Source: Pyrobaculum sp.
GTDB lineage: Archaea > Thermoproteota > Thermoprotei > Thermoproteales > Thermoproteaceae
Direction: 5' to 3'
DNA: 13,767 nucleotides
Assembly (NCBI GenBank): GCA_009903905.1
Contig: WYEI01000005.1
Span: forward strand, 1 to 13,767
Below, piece by piece: positions 1 through 7,934 of the stretch. The notes beneath the pieces are model-generated. The model was not told where the DNA came from, made no database searches, and worked only from the letters and a program-made list of their open reading frames with translations. The stretch's first letter is position 1. Each line of letters opens with the position of its first letter. The position numbers were made by a program, and so were the translations under genes.

Positions 1-295
1 TCTCATACCGCTCGTGCAACAACCTCCCGCGGACCAGCGAGACGGCGGAGTTCTTAGTAAAGAGCTTCAGGCCGAGCTTGTACTGCACCCACAGAAGCCT
101 CGGGCAGTACTCGAAGTCGTTAATCACAGACGGCGAGATGCGCTTGAAGTCGTATCTATACGCGTAGACGTCTGGAAGCAACTTAAACACCTCCTGCTCT
201 TTCCTCATCTCTGCCAACGCGCTCTCCGCGTCGAGGTTGTCCAAGTCGTCGCAGTTGACCAGACTACAAATCGGCTTAGGCAGTAGAAGCTCCAT
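1..295 (-). CDS. Cas4-type RecB-family nuclease, N-terminal part (runs off left edge)
   Basis: Partial gene; 98 codons are visible from an ATG at 295 down to the window edge. Residues ~54-69 read SPSVINDFEYCPRLLW, followed by a basic/aromatic stretch and GRLLHERYE near residue 90. This is the N-terminal signature of Cas4/RecB-like nucleases: the Cys of FEYCPR is normally the first ligand of the [4Fe-4S] cluster, and the His of GRLLHE belongs to the nuclease fold. The C-terminal catalytic PD-(D/E)XK part and the three-Cys cluster lie outside the window. Cas4 proteins trim CRISPR prespacers; stand-alone copies also occur. The start is well fixed, because an in-frame TGA lies just upstream and no GTG or TTG intervenes. 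It overlaps the end of the GTPase gene by 20 nt on the same strand, implying cotranscription. No other cas gene or CRISPR array is visible. An 87-bp piece of it recurs at 8485-8571. Confidence 0.82.
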   Translation of the reverse strand, partial: MELLLPKPICSLVNCDDLDNLDAESALAEMRKEQEVFKLLPDVYAYRYDFKRISPSVINDFEYCPRLLWVQYKLGLKLFTKNSAVSLVRGRLLHERYE

Positions 296-1832
296 CTCCT
301 GCCCTAATCACTCTGCCGAATATCCTCGTCGGGCCGTTTCTGAAGATGAACACTCCCCCGTCTATGTGCCAAGGCCGCGTTAGTTCTATCTTCGCCACCC
401 CGCTGTCGCCCACCATCAGCTCCCCCCTGTCTATCTCCTTTATATACGCGTTAGCCCTAATGGCTTTGTAGTGGAAAACCCCGGAGAACCCGGCCCTAAT
501 CACCGTGGGGTGTCTAAGCACCAAAACGTCGGCCACCACCTCCCTAACCCCCGCGAGCGGTCGCCTAGACAATGCCATGCCCTTCTCCACCTTTTCTATC
601 CTGTCGAGCGCGATAGTGACGAAGTTGCCAGCCCTAGCGGATTCCACCGGCGTTCTGTTTAGATGGATGGACTTCACGACAGCGGAAACCCATTTGCCGT
701 CGCTATACGGCCCCACCCAGACTCTGTCGCCGACTCTCACGACGCCTCTCTCCACCAGGCCGCCGACAACTACGCCGACGCCCTTCACCAAGTAGATGTC
801 GGAAATATACATGAGGAGGTCGCCGTTGTGGTCCCACTTCCTTCTCCTGGGCAACAGAGAGAGGAACCGGAGCAACAGGTCAAGCCCGTGGCCGGTCACG
901 CTTGAGGTGAAAAACACCGGGGCGATGCGGCCGGTGGAGATGGCCCTAGCCGCCAGAACCACGTCACCCACATCTCTCACTACGTACGGTATCTTGCTGA
1001 CCCCCGGCATTTTCAAAACCCTAACCACCTCGTCTACAGTCCTCTGGAACACCTCTTGAGGCGCGATGTCTACCCTCGTGACCACGACGAAGACCGGTAT
1101 CCCCAACGCCACCGCTATGCCTAGATGCTCCTTCGTCATCCTCTGAACCCCCGAGTTGGCCGCCACCACCAACATGACGTAGTCCGGCTGAGAGCTGAAA
1201 AGCCCCCTCAACGCCGTCCTCAAGTACCGCTCGTGGCCCCCCACGTCGACGAGGAGCACCAGCTTGTCAGACCTCCTATACACCTCGGCCTCGTCGAGCG
1301 GATCCACCAGGCCGTGGTTGACCACTGAGTCGCCGCTGAAGCCCAGAAGCCTCATCGAAACCGCTGAGGTGCGGCCCGTCAAAACCTCGTGCTTGTACCG
1401 AGAGGCGTAGGACCTGGCAAGGCCCTTCCCGTCGTCCAGCCTCCCGGTGGTCAAAACCCCCACAAGAGTTGACTTGCCGGCGTCTACGTTGCCCAACGCC
1501 GCCACGGTCACGGTGGGCGGAGGCTCCTCCCGCACAGCCACCCTCACCAGAACCTCCGCCACCTTCCCCCTAACCCCCTCCGACACCCTCAAGATATACA
1601 CCGCGGCGCCCGCCCGCTTAGCCACCTCCCGAAGCGTCCCCAACGCCTTCAACAACTCGTCGTCTGGAAGCCCCAGAGGCCTCCCGTCATCCGCGACACC
1701 TATTAAATAAACCGCCTCCCCGCCGCCCTCCAAGAGGCGCCTCTTCATCTGGCCAGCCAACTTATCAACGTCACTACCCAAGGTAAGCTTGTACTCCACG
1801 TTGCCCTCCTCACTTTCTGGGGGGAAGTTCAC
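276..1832 (-). CDS. GTPBP1-like translational GTPase (EF-Tu/EF-1alpha superfamily)
   Basis: A 518-residue GTPase of the EF-1alpha-related GTPBP1/GTPBP2 type, with a ~105-residue N-terminal domain before the G domain. G motifs are visible: G1 GNVDAGKST (114-122), a G2-like GRTSAVS (~153-159), G3 DVGGH (196-200), G4 TRVD (252-255, where classical NKxD has become TRVD, as in relatives with TKxD), and G5 SSVTG (310-314). The GNVDAGKS form, rather than GHVDHGKS, is typical of this subfamily. C-terminal beta-barrel domains follow from ~335 to 518. Family members act on translation or mRNA turnover; the exact archaeal role is not settled. The start is GTG, in a TAGTG overlap with the VWA stop, so translational coupling is likely. 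Downstream, the cas4 gene begins inside its last codons. Length is normal and the frame is intact. Confidence 0.88.
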   Translation of the reverse strand: MNFPPESEEGNVEYKLTLGSDVDKLAGQMKRRLLEGGGEAVYLIGVADDGRPLGLPDDELLKALGTLREVAKRAGAAVYILRVSEGVRGKVAEVLVRVAVREEPPPTVTVAALGNVDAGKSTLVGVLTTGRLDDGKGLARSYASRYKHEVLTGRTSAVSMRLLGFSGDSVVNHGLVDPLDEAEVYRRSDKLVLLVDVGGHERYLRTALRGLFSSQPDYVMLVVAANSGVQRMTKEHLGIAVALGIPVFVVVTRVDIAPQEVFQRTVDEVVRVLKMPGVSKIPYVVRDVGDVVLAARAISTGRIAPVFFTSSVTGHGLDLLLRFLSLLPRRRKWDHNGDLLMYISDIYLVKGVGVVVGGLVERGVVRVGDRVWVGPYSDGKWVSAVVKSIHLNRTPVESARAGNFVTIALDRIEKVEKGMALSRRPLAGVREVVADVLVLRHPTVIRAGFSGVFHYKAIRANAYIKEIDRGELMVGDSGVAKIELTRPWHIDGGVFIFRNGPTRIFGRVIRAGDGASTA

Positions 1833-2425
1833 TATATTTGAGGGGTGTTAAAAAATAAAGTAGCTGGAGGGGGAGGCGTCAGGCGGATGCTTTTAACGCC
1901 TTGTAACGGCCTTGCAGTGCCCACTACGATAAATACGATCTCTCTGAAAATACTTTTGGCCCTCTTTATTACTTCCATGTTTAGCTTTTCATCCTCCAAG
2001 TCGGTTACAACCGCCAACGTATAGCCCCGCAACTTACGCATCTCCGCGTCGCGCGACGCCGCCTCCACAGCCTTGGATATGTCCGTGCCGCCGCTTGCAA
2101 CAGTCCGCAGGAGGATGTCCACCAACTTGTCCACATCCTCGACAGGTTCATAAACTTCGGCGTCGAAGAACCTGACCACAACCCTCTTGTAGCTCTTTAG
2201 AACTGCGAGGGCGTAAGCCGTGGCGACTACGATCTTCTCCACACCGTCAACAGCGCTGTACATAGACCCGGACTTGTCTATAAGTAGGTACACCCCGCCG
2301 TCGCTGGACATCTCCTTAGCGTTTAGAGACAACTCGCCGCTGAGCGACTTGTAGAGAAACAGCGGAGGTGCGCCCACAAAGAGGGACCTGTAGATAATAG
2401 GCGTCAATCGCCTCCTCTTCGCCAA
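1832..2425 (-). CDS. VWA (von Willebrand factor A) domain protein, main reading frame
   Basis: This frame holds an almost complete VWA domain with an intact MIDAS metal site: DKSGSM at 50-55 (Asp50, Ser52, Ser54), Thr114 in GGTDIS, and Asp142 in VVTDLED. The strand LAVLKSYKRVVVRFF and the later IVFIVVGTA fit the Rossmann-like VWA fold. Archaeal intracellular VWA proteins of the CoxE/YeaD-like groups usually bind a partner through the metal and often pair with MoxR AAA ATPases; no MoxR gene is in the window. The only in-frame start is a TTG at 2425, just below an in-frame TAG, and residues ~1-15 look non-native. The real N-terminus appears to lie in the +1-shifted frame at 2316-2513, so the gene is probably frameshifted, whether by mutation, sequencing error or programmed shifting. 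Its TAG stop overlaps the GTPase GTG by 1 nt. Confidence 0.75.
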   Translation of the reverse strand: MAKRRRLTPIIYRSLFVGAPPLFLYKSLSGELSLNAKEMSSDGGVYLLIDKSGSMYSAVDGVEKIVVATAYALAVLKSYKRVVVRFFDAEVYEPVEDVDKLVDILLRTVASGGTDISKAVEAASRDAEMRKLRGYTLAVVTDLEDEKLNMEVIKRAKSIFREIVFIVVGTARPLQGVKSIRLTPPPPATLFFNTPQI

Positions 2426-2513
2426 CCACGTCGCTACCTACAATACGTAGAAGCTTCCACGCACGTGCGCGGGCCAAGGGGTCGCTGTAATCCACATTCA
2501 GGAGAAGCCCCAT
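2316..2513 (-). CDS. N-terminal segment of the VWA protein in the other frame (frameshifted gene)
   Basis: A 65-codon ORF beginning with ATG at 2513, about 18 nt beyond a TATA box. Its first ~45 residues, including NVDYSDPLARARAW near the start and GEEEAIDAYYL at ~31-41, look like the conserved N-terminus of crenarchaeal VWA/CoxE-like proteins (recognition by eye, moderate certainty). After about LQVPL the frame degenerates (RTSAVSLQVAQRRVVSKR), while the overlapping frame one base over becomes protein-like (VGAPPLFLYKSL) and runs into the MIDAS motif. Skipping one base near 2373-2382, where the minus strand reads CCCTCTTTG, would join them into one protein of about 225 residues. That would be short for the family, so a deletion in the middle is also possible. 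As written in this sequence, the frames are separate. Confidence 0.5.
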   Translation of the reverse strand: MGLLLNVDYSDPLARARAWKLLRIVGSDVVGEEEAIDAYYLQVPLCGRTSAVSLQVAQRRVVSKR

Positions 2514-2530
2514 GCCGTTCCCTTATACAG

Positions 2531-2540
2531 AATTTTTAAC
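2531..2540 (-). promoter_or_regulatory. TATA box of the VWA-GTPase-cas4 cluster
   Basis: The minus strand reads GTTAAAAATT, centred about 23 nt before the ATG at 2513. That is the spacing expected for an archaeal TATA box driving a leaderless or near-leaderless mRNA. It supports 2513, not the TTG at 2425, as the true 5' end of the VWA gene. Confidence 0.5.
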
Positions 2541-2640
2541 TCCTCTCAAAGCCGCCCATCTCAAAAAGACGACGCGCTACCATATCCAACACAACATTGA
2601 AGCCGCCTCAGAGATGCCATGGAGAGCTCTTGTAGACCTA

Positions 2641-2672
2641 TTAGAGAAAAAGGAGAGAAAAAAGGTTTGTTT
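2641..2672 (-). terminator. T-tract terminator after the pyrophosphatase gene
   Basis: Directly after the TAA of the pyrophosphatase gene, the minus strand carries a pyrimidine-rich stretch with T6 and T5 runs (complements of 2658-2663 and 2647-2651). Crenarchaeal transcription typically stops at such T-rich tracts without a hairpin. The rest of the 162-bp gap to 2513 holds the VWA promoter; I see no gene in it. Confidence 0.5.
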
Positions 2673-2675
2673 AGA

Positions 2676-4835
2676 TTACGCTAGTGGGAGTAGCCCAAAT
2701 GGATATATCCCAAGTGCGATGTTTGTAAATATTATAGCATACGCGAAAACCACAGACAAGGTGTTGAGCACCTTTATCAACGGGTTAAGCGAGGGGCCGC
2801 TTGTGTCTTTAAACGGGTCGCCCACGGTGTCGCCTATGACTGCGGCTTTGTGTATGTCGGTCTTCTTGAGGCCCTGAAGTTCCACATACTTCTTCGCATT
2901 GTCCCAAGCGGCGCCCCCGTTAGCCATAAGCAACGCTCTGGGAACGCCGGCCACTATGGCGCCCATGATCAAGCCAGCCAAGGCGTTCCAGCCCAGCACA
3001 AGGCCCGCCAAGAGGGGCACTATAATTGCCGCGAGACCTGGCACGAGGAACTCGCCGAGCGCCCTCTTAGTCGCGATGTCAACGACGCGGGCGTAGTCTG
3101 GCTGCTCCTTCCACTCCAAAATGCCCGGCTTCTCCCTGAACTGGCGGCGGATCTCCTCGACGATCTCCATGGCGGTTCTGCCCACAGCCTCTAGGGTGCG
3201 GCTGGTGAAGAAGTAGACCAGCGAGACGCCGATAAGGGCGCCGATCAAGACGCTCGGGTTAATTACCTGAAGCGCCTTGAGGCTGTTATCCAGTATATTC
3301 AACATGTTCATGCCCTTGATCGCGGCGGCGGCGTTTACTATCTCGAATATTAGAGCTATGAAGAGGACGAGCGCCGCCAGCGCCGCGCTCGCGATCGCGT
3401 AGCCCTTCGTAGTTGCCTTGGTGGTGTTGCCCACGGAGTCCAGCACGTCTGTCACCTCCCTCACGTTTTCAGGCAAGCCAGCCATCTCGACGACGCCGTT
3501 GGCGTTGTCGCTGACGGGGCCGTAGGAGTCGGCGGTAACGATGATGCCGGCGACCGCCAACAGCCCAACGCTGGCCATGGCGGTGCCGAAGATCCCGGCT
3601 AAGTACTTAGAGTAATCCCCAAACGCCGCTACGGGGACGGCGTAGAAGCCTATGGCATACGACACGCCGAGCACGGCTGCTATCACGGCTATGATGGGTA
3701 TGGCGCTCATGAGGCCGACCCCGTAGCCGGTGATGATCACCGTGGCGGGGCTTATCTTCGCTTGATCGGCGATCCTCCTCACAGGGCCGTAGTTGTAAGA
3801 GGTGTAGTAGTCGGTTATCTTCACTATAATCGGAGCCACCAAGGCGCCGAGAGACGCAGACGCCGCGAGGGCCAAGGCCCTCCAAGCCTCAAGGCCCAAT
3901 AGGAATGACCCGATGAAAAACAGCACCACAGAGAGGACAATAGTGGAGTAGATAGCCATGCTGATAGCTGAGAGCGGGTGCTTCACACCTGACGTCTTTA
4001 GCAGATTCACACCAACGAAGGTGGCCACCAGGGCTAGGGTTGCGAAGAGTATAATCATTTCTATATACTGTGCCGGAAGCCCGAGGATGGCCGCCAAGAA
4101 TATAGCAGCGGTGACGGTCACAACGTAAGACTCGTAGACGTCCGCCGCCATGCCCGCCACGTCGCCCACGTTGTCTCCCACGTTATCGGCGATGACGCCT
4201 GGGTTCCTCGGGTCGTCTTCAGGGATGCCGGCCTCCAGCTTGCCCACTAGATCCGCGCCTAGATCCGCCGCCTTGGTGTATATACCACCGCCGACTCTCA
4301 TAAATAGAGTAACCAAGCTCGCGCCGAAACCCAACGCCACGAGGGGCACAGCCCAGTCGTGCGTCACGGCCTTAAACACTAGGTAGAACCCCGAAATCAG
4401 GAGCAAGGCGATACTGGCGAGAGACAGCCCCATGACGGCGCCGGCACGCCAAGAAACTAACAACGCACCCCCCATGCCGCCTGTGGCGGCGGCTTGGGCG
4501 ACGCGCGAGGCGGATCTGGTCGTGACGTACATGCCGAGGTAGCCTGCCAGCATCGAGCCGAGTGCGCCGATGACGAAGCCCAGCATTGTAAGCCCATAGG
4601 TGCCCCGCGGCAGGTCTATGGCCAACAGTATAAGCACAGCCAGGACTGTTAAGAGCGCCGCCAGCGTCCTGTACTGTCTGAAGAGGTATGCCCAAGCACC
4701 TGTTGCTATGGCTTGCGAGATGAACTGCATCTTCTCGTTTCCAGGGTTCTGCCTCAATACCCACCTGGCGAGGTACACTGCATATAAAACGCCCAAAATT
4801 CCCACAACCACCCCAAATAGTGCAAACCCGGCCAT
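2676..4835 (-). CDS. hppA: Membrane-bound H+-translocating pyrophosphatase, K+-independent type
   Basis: A polytopic membrane protein of 719 residues from the chosen start, the usual size for this family. It hydrolyses cytoplasmic pyrophosphate and pumps protons outward. The substrate/Mg signature is present: GGIYTKAADLGADLVGKLE at ~182-200, then EDDPRNPGVIADNVGDNVGD at ~206-225, DSYGPVSDNANGVVEM at ~436-451, and GDTVGDPFKDTSGPSLN near the C-terminus. The motif GNTTKATTKG (~469-478) has Lys where K+-dependent enzymes have Ala (GNTTAA), so this is the K+-independent, proton-pumping class (established rule for the family). The frame is open up to a GTG at 4919, but the ATG at 4835 is preferred: it has a TATA box ~27 nt upstream, the protein then begins directly with a hydrophobic helix, and the extra 28 residues would be coded by a palindrome-bearing control region. 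Confidence 0.95.
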   Translation of the reverse strand: MAGFALFGVVVGILGVLYAVYLARWVLRQNPGNEKMQFISQAIATGAWAYLFRQYRTLAALLTVLAVLILLAIDLPRGTYGLTMLGFVIGALGSMLAGYLGMYVTTRSASRVAQAAATGGMGGALLVSWRAGAVMGLSLASIALLLISGFYLVFKAVTHDWAVPLVALGFGASLVTLFMRVGGGIYTKAADLGADLVGKLEAGIPEDDPRNPGVIADNVGDNVGDVAGMAADVYESYVVTVTAAIFLAAILGLPAQYIEMIILFATLALVATFVGVNLLKTSGVKHPLSAISMAIYSTIVLSVVLFFIGSFLLGLEAWRALALAASASLGALVAPIIVKITDYYTSYNYGPVRRIADQAKISPATVIITGYGVGLMSAIPIIAVIAAVLGVSYAIGFYAVPVAAFGDYSKYLAGIFGTAMASVGLLAVAGIIVTADSYGPVSDNANGVVEMAGLPENVREVTDVLDSVGNTTKATTKGYAIASAALAALVLFIALIFEIVNAAAAIKGMNMLNILDNSLKALQVINPSVLIGALIGVSLVYFFTSRTLEAVGRTAMEIVEEIRRQFREKPGILEWKEQPDYARVVDIATKRALGEFLVPGLAAIIVPLLAGLVLGWNALAGLIMGAIVAGVPRALLMANGGAAWDNAKKYVELQGLKKTDIHKAAVIGDTVGDPFKDTSGPSLNPLIKVLNTLSVVFAYAIIFTNIALGIYPFGLLPLA

Positions 4836-4855
4836 AAAGGAGAAATCCCCCCTGG

Positions 4856-4868
4856 TTTTTAAATTTTT
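4856..4868 (-). promoter_or_regulatory. TATA box of the pyrophosphatase gene
   Basis: The minus strand reads AAAAATTTAAAAA here, ~20-33 nt before the ATG at 4835. The spacing fits a leaderless transcript and settles the start choice. A G6 run lies between the box and the start codon. Confidence 0.6.
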
Positions 4869-4897
4869 GGCAATGGCTCTATAGCCCGCATGGCGTC

Positions 4898-4914
4898 TAC
4901 GTATTGAATACGTA
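4898..4914. promoter_or_regulatory. Perfect inverted repeat in the hppA-atpI divergent region
   Basis: TACGTAT-TGA-ATACGTA: two 7-bp perfect arms with a 3-bp centre. It sits ~30 nt upstream of the hppA TATA box and ~10-20 nt upstream of the atpI TATA box. The size and symmetry suit a dimeric DNA-binding regulator, but no regulator gene is adjacent; function is inferred. Confidence 0.4.
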
Positions 4915-4920
4915 TACACA

Positions 4921-4930
4921 ATATTTTAAA
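4921..4930 (+). promoter_or_regulatory. TATA box of atpI
   Basis: ATATTTTAAA, centred ~25 nt before the GTG at 4951, the standard spacing for a leaderless archaeal mRNA. It supports that GTG as the start. Confidence 0.6.
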
Positions 4931-4946
4931 GCAGTAAAATTACTGC
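4931..4946. promoter_or_regulatory. Inverted repeat between atpI TATA box and start
   Basis: GCAGTAA-AA-TTACTGC: perfect 7-bp arms around an AA centre. It lies immediately downstream of the TATA box and ends 4 nt before the start codon, so a bound protein would block transcription initiation of atpI. Operator function is an inference from position and symmetry. Confidence 0.45.
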
Positions 4947-4950
4947 CTCC

Positions 4951-7257
4951 GTGCCTCTTGAGCGTGTTGTGGAATTCAGGTTAGCGTCTCAGGTGGATCT
5001 GATTCCTGAAGTGATATACTTCATCGGCAAGACTGGCGCCGCCATGTTTGAGGAGAGGCCTGAAAAGCTTCCGAGGCCGCGCGACCCCGCCGCGCTCCAG
5101 AAGGCTAAGAAGATAGATGAGTTCCTGAACCAGCTGTTGTTCTATGTACAGCCGCAACAGGTAGCGTTGCCGCTGACTACTCTGGAGTCGCAGCTAGATT
5201 CGGTGCTGGAAAAGCTGGAGGCTCTCTACAAGGAGGTTTCCTACTACACCCGCTTAATAGACGAGTTGCGGGCCAAGCTGGCGGTGTCTAGAGAAATCGC
5301 CGGGGTCAAGACGGCGGTGCTACCGAGGACTGAGGCGTTGGAGGTCTTCGCGGCGTTGCCTGGAAGAGCCGTGAGGGAGGCTGTGGAGCTGGCCAAGTCT
5401 CTGAAAGCCACGGTGGCGCAACAAGGCAACGCCCTCATCGTGGCGGTGGAGCGGAGAAACGCGCCGCAGCTGAGAAACGCGCTTGAGAAGCTGGGCGTAC
5501 GCGTGCTCTCTCTGCAGGAGGTCGCCGACATGGAGCCTCCCAACGTGTTGGAGGAAAGGCTGAGGAAGGCGGAGGAGGAGCTGAAGGCGGCGGTGCAGAG
5601 GCAGAAAGACCTCATAAATTACGCCTACACCCTCAGAAACGCGGCGGCCGCCGTCGCCGAGACCTTCAACAAATCCGCAATAGACGAGGGCGCGGAGACG
5701 GGCCGCCTCTTCGAGTCCTACGAGAAAGAGATAAAGAAGCTTGAGGAGCAGTTGGCCAACCTCTCCAAGATCAGGAAGGTTCTGGATGCCCTCTCTGGAA
5801 GAGGAGGCTTGAAGTTGCCCGAGGGGTTTAAGCTAGTGGTCGACCCAGAAACGCCCATAGCCGCCCCGCATATGTTGCAGGAGATCAACGGGGTTAAGGT
5901 GGCGTTAGTGAGGGGCGTGGCGAGGGGGGTTGAGGTTCCTCTGGAGTACCTCTCCGACATAAAAACCGGCAGGGAGCTCGTGGAAAACGCTATAAAGTCC
6001 CTGGAGGCGTCCCTCCAGAGGCTCAGGAAGGAGCAGGAGATGTTGGAGAAGCTGTATCGCGAATACTCGATATACGGCGACGGGAGGTGGGAGGAGCATA
6101 AAGACACGGCGTCGGTCATATTCTACGTGCTTGAGAAAGACGTGAAGAAGATAGACGACGCCCTTGCGGAGTTTGTGAAGCACAACCTCGGCAAGCTGGA
6201 CGTGGTCAGGAGGACGCGCTACAAATACTTCGACGCCGTGCCCGTGGAGAGGAGACCAACGCTGGAGAAATACCCCGCGCCTATTAGGCAGTTCACCAAG
6301 ATCGTCTACATGTACGGCGTGCCGAGGCCAAACGAGATAAGCCCCGTGCCGCTGGTGGCGCTTCTCTTCCCAGTCTTCTTCGGGTGGATGTACGGCGACC
6401 TCGGCCACGGCTTCCTCCTCTTCCTCCTGGGCCTACTCCTCCTGAAGAAGCTATACGGCGGGAGGTACAGAGACTGGGGGATAATATGGGCGTTGACGGG
6501 TCTCGTCTCCATGTTTTTCGGCGCCTTTGTATACCAGGAGGTGTTCGGCTTCGGGTTTAAAGAACTAGGCATAAAAATGCCGACTCTGCCTGTACTACAC
6601 CTCTTCGGCGAGGGACACGAGTTGGTGACGACGGAGGGCGTACTGGCTGGGATCAAAGCGGCGTTTATACTAGGCTTCTTCCTCATCTTGCTCGCCTTCC
6701 TTTCCAAATTCATAAACACGTTGCTGAAGGGGGAACCCGACGTGGCGGTGGCGGTGGTGTTGCCGCAGGTAGTGCTCTTCTTCTCGCTGGGCATGGTGTT
6801 CTTCTCCCTTGTGAAAGACGCGTTGCACCTGGAATTCATGGCGCCGCTTCTCCAGCTCCCGTGGCTCTACATCTTCGTGGGGGCTTTCATATGGAGCGCG
6901 GCTGGGACCTTTGCCTTGAGGGCTAAATATAAGCATCACGAGGAGGCGCCTCCCGTCACCGAGGAGTTTATAATGGGCTTCGTCGAGAGTTCCCTCGGCG
7001 CGTTGGCAAACATACCGAGCTTCGCCCGTCTCGTGATCCTAATACTGATACACGGCGTGTTGACAAAGCTGGTAAACGGCGTTGCCATTTCGCTCGGACC
7101 CGCCGGCATCCTCTTCGCCGTGTTTGGCCACTCCCTAATAGCAGCCGCCGAGGGCCTGTTCTCCATGGTGCAATCCCTCCGTCTCGTGTTCTACGAGACG
7201 CTTTCTAAGTTCTACGAGGGCAGAGGACGCCTCTTCGCTCCTCTGGCTCTGCCCTAA
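4951..7257 (+). CDS. atpI: A-type ATP synthase subunit I (subunit a, stator/proton channel)
   Basis: A 768-residue protein of the V/A-type ATPase subunit a/I family, which forms the proton half-channels and the upper stator link. Residues ~1-450 are cytoplasmic, with charged coiled-coil stretches at ~75-115, ~200-275 and ~340-375. From ~460 it is a multi-pass membrane domain starting with the family motif FGWMYGDLGHG (477-487). Near the C-terminus SFARL carries the expected essential proton-path arginine (~Arg693), followed by a helix with GHSLIAAAEGL and the characteristic end SKFYEGRGRLF. The start is GTG with a TATA box at the right distance. It is transcribed divergently from hppA and overlaps the next gene by 1 nt (TAATG). 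The other ATP synthase subunit genes are not in this window, so this subunit is encoded apart from them or they lie elsewhere. Confidence 0.93.
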   Translation: MPLERVVEFRLASQVDLIPEVIYFIGKTGAAMFEERPEKLPRPRDPAALQKAKKIDEFLNQLLFYVQPQQVALPLTTLESQLDSVLEKLEALYKEVSYYTRLIDELRAKLAVSREIAGVKTAVLPRTEALEVFAALPGRAVREAVELAKSLKATVAQQGNALIVAVERRNAPQLRNALEKLGVRVLSLQEVADMEPPNVLEERLRKAEEELKAAVQRQKDLINYAYTLRNAAAAVAETFNKSAIDEGAETGRLFESYEKEIKKLEEQLANLSKIRKVLDALSGRGGLKLPEGFKLVVDPETPIAAPHMLQEINGVKVALVRGVARGVEVPLEYLSDIKTGRELVENAIKSLEASLQRLRKEQEMLEKLYREYSIYGDGRWEEHKDTASVIFYVLEKDVKKIDDALAEFVKHNLGKLDVVRRTRYKYFDAVPVERRPTLEKYPAPIRQFTKIVYMYGVPRPNEISPVPLVALLFPVFFGWMYGDLGHGFLLFLLGLLLLKKLYGGRYRDWGIIWALTGLVSMFFGAFVYQEVFGFGFKELGIKMPTLPVLHLFGEGHELVTTEGVLAGIKAAFILGFFLILLAFLSKFINTLLKGEPDVAVAVVLPQVVLFFSLGMVFFSLVKDALHLEFMAPLLQLPWLYIFVGAFIWSAAGTFALRAKYKHHEEAPPVTEEFIMGFVESSLGALANIPSFARLVILILIHGVLTKLVNGVAISLGPAGILFAVFGHSLIAAAEGLFSMVQSLRLVFYETLSKFYEGRGRLFAPLALP

Positions 7258-7934
7258 TGGAGATAATCGCCGAGGTCACCCCGGTCAGAGACAGAGCGAA
7301 GCTTCTGAAGAAGCTGAAGGCGCTCAAGCCGTTGGTCAACAGAATAGACATACCGGAGGCCCCTGGGGGCAAACCCACGGCGCACGCCCTAGCCGTGGGC
7401 GCACTCGCCAAGCAGATGGGGTTTGAGCCCATCGTACACATACGGCTCCTTGACGTGAATAAGACAGGTCTGAAGTCTCTACTCGGCGGAGCCTACCTGC
7501 TGGACATAAAAGACGTGGTGGTGTTGCAGGGGGACCCCCCGGCCGAGGGCAGACCCGTGGGCGAGGTATCCACCGAGGAGGCGGTGGAGGAGGCGAAGAA
7601 GATGGGGCTCAGAGCAGGCGCCCTGCTGAGCCTGAGGAGAGACCACAGAAAACGCGTGGAGACCCTCAGAGCCGACTTCTACCTAGCCCTGCACCTCACA
7701 GACGCCAAGCAACTGGAGGGGCTCCCCCCCATCGTCTACCCCTACGTCATGGTGAGAACAAGCAACAACTCCGAGCTGATTGATAGGCTTAGACAAACCG
7801 CCGTGGAGCCCCACGAGGCCTTGGCGTTGGTGGAGGCGCTGGAAGGGGCGGCGCCCGGAGCCGTCATCTCGGTTCCGGGAGATTTCGACGCCTTGGTAGG
7901 GCTACTGAAACAGATAAAAACACGCCGTGGCTAA
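7257..7934 (+). CDS. Methylenetetrahydrofolate reductase (MetF)-like protein, short form
   Basis: A 225-residue TIM-barrel protein with MetF-family landmarks in order: EVTP (6-9), whose Glu matches the catalytic Glu of FEFFPP in bacterial MetF; DIPEAPGGKPTAHA (31-44); HIRLLDVN (61-68); and LQGDPP (90-95), whose Asp matches the flavin-contacting Asp of MetF. It is shorter than classical MetF (~290 residues), as in many archaeal homologues, and lacks an obvious C-terminal extension. It would reduce a methylene-pterin to the methyl form; whether the carrier in this organism is tetrahydrofolate or a methanopterin-like compound cannot be told. The ATG shares its A with the atpI stop, so translation is probably coupled. 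It converges on the Rpp29 gene with a 32-bp gap. Confidence 0.75.
   Translation: MEIIAEVTPVRDRAKLLKKLKALKPLVNRIDIPEAPGGKPTAHALAVGALAKQMGFEPIVHIRLLDVNKTGLKSLLGGAYLLDIKDVVVLQGDPPAEGRPVGEVSTEEAVEEAKKMGLRAGALLSLRRDHRKRVETLRADFYLALHLTDAKQLEGLPPIVYPYVMVRTSNNSELIDRLRQTAVEPHEALALVEALEGAAPGAVISVPGDFDALVGLLKQIKTRRG

Noticed and set aside
2512..2877. Plus-strand ORF of 121 codons
   Set aside because: More than half lies antisense to the end of hppA, and the rest over the hppA terminator and VWA promoter; no family resemblance.
4836..4919. 28-residue N-terminal extension of the pyrophosphatase from a GTG at 4919
   Set aside because: It covers the TATA box and a palindrome, is hydrophilic and unlike the family; the ATG at 4835 has correct promoter spacing.
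5905..6408. Minus-strand ORFs opposite atpI, here and at 6306-6839
   Set aside because: Antisense shadows of a well-supported membrane protein gene; low-complexity composition.
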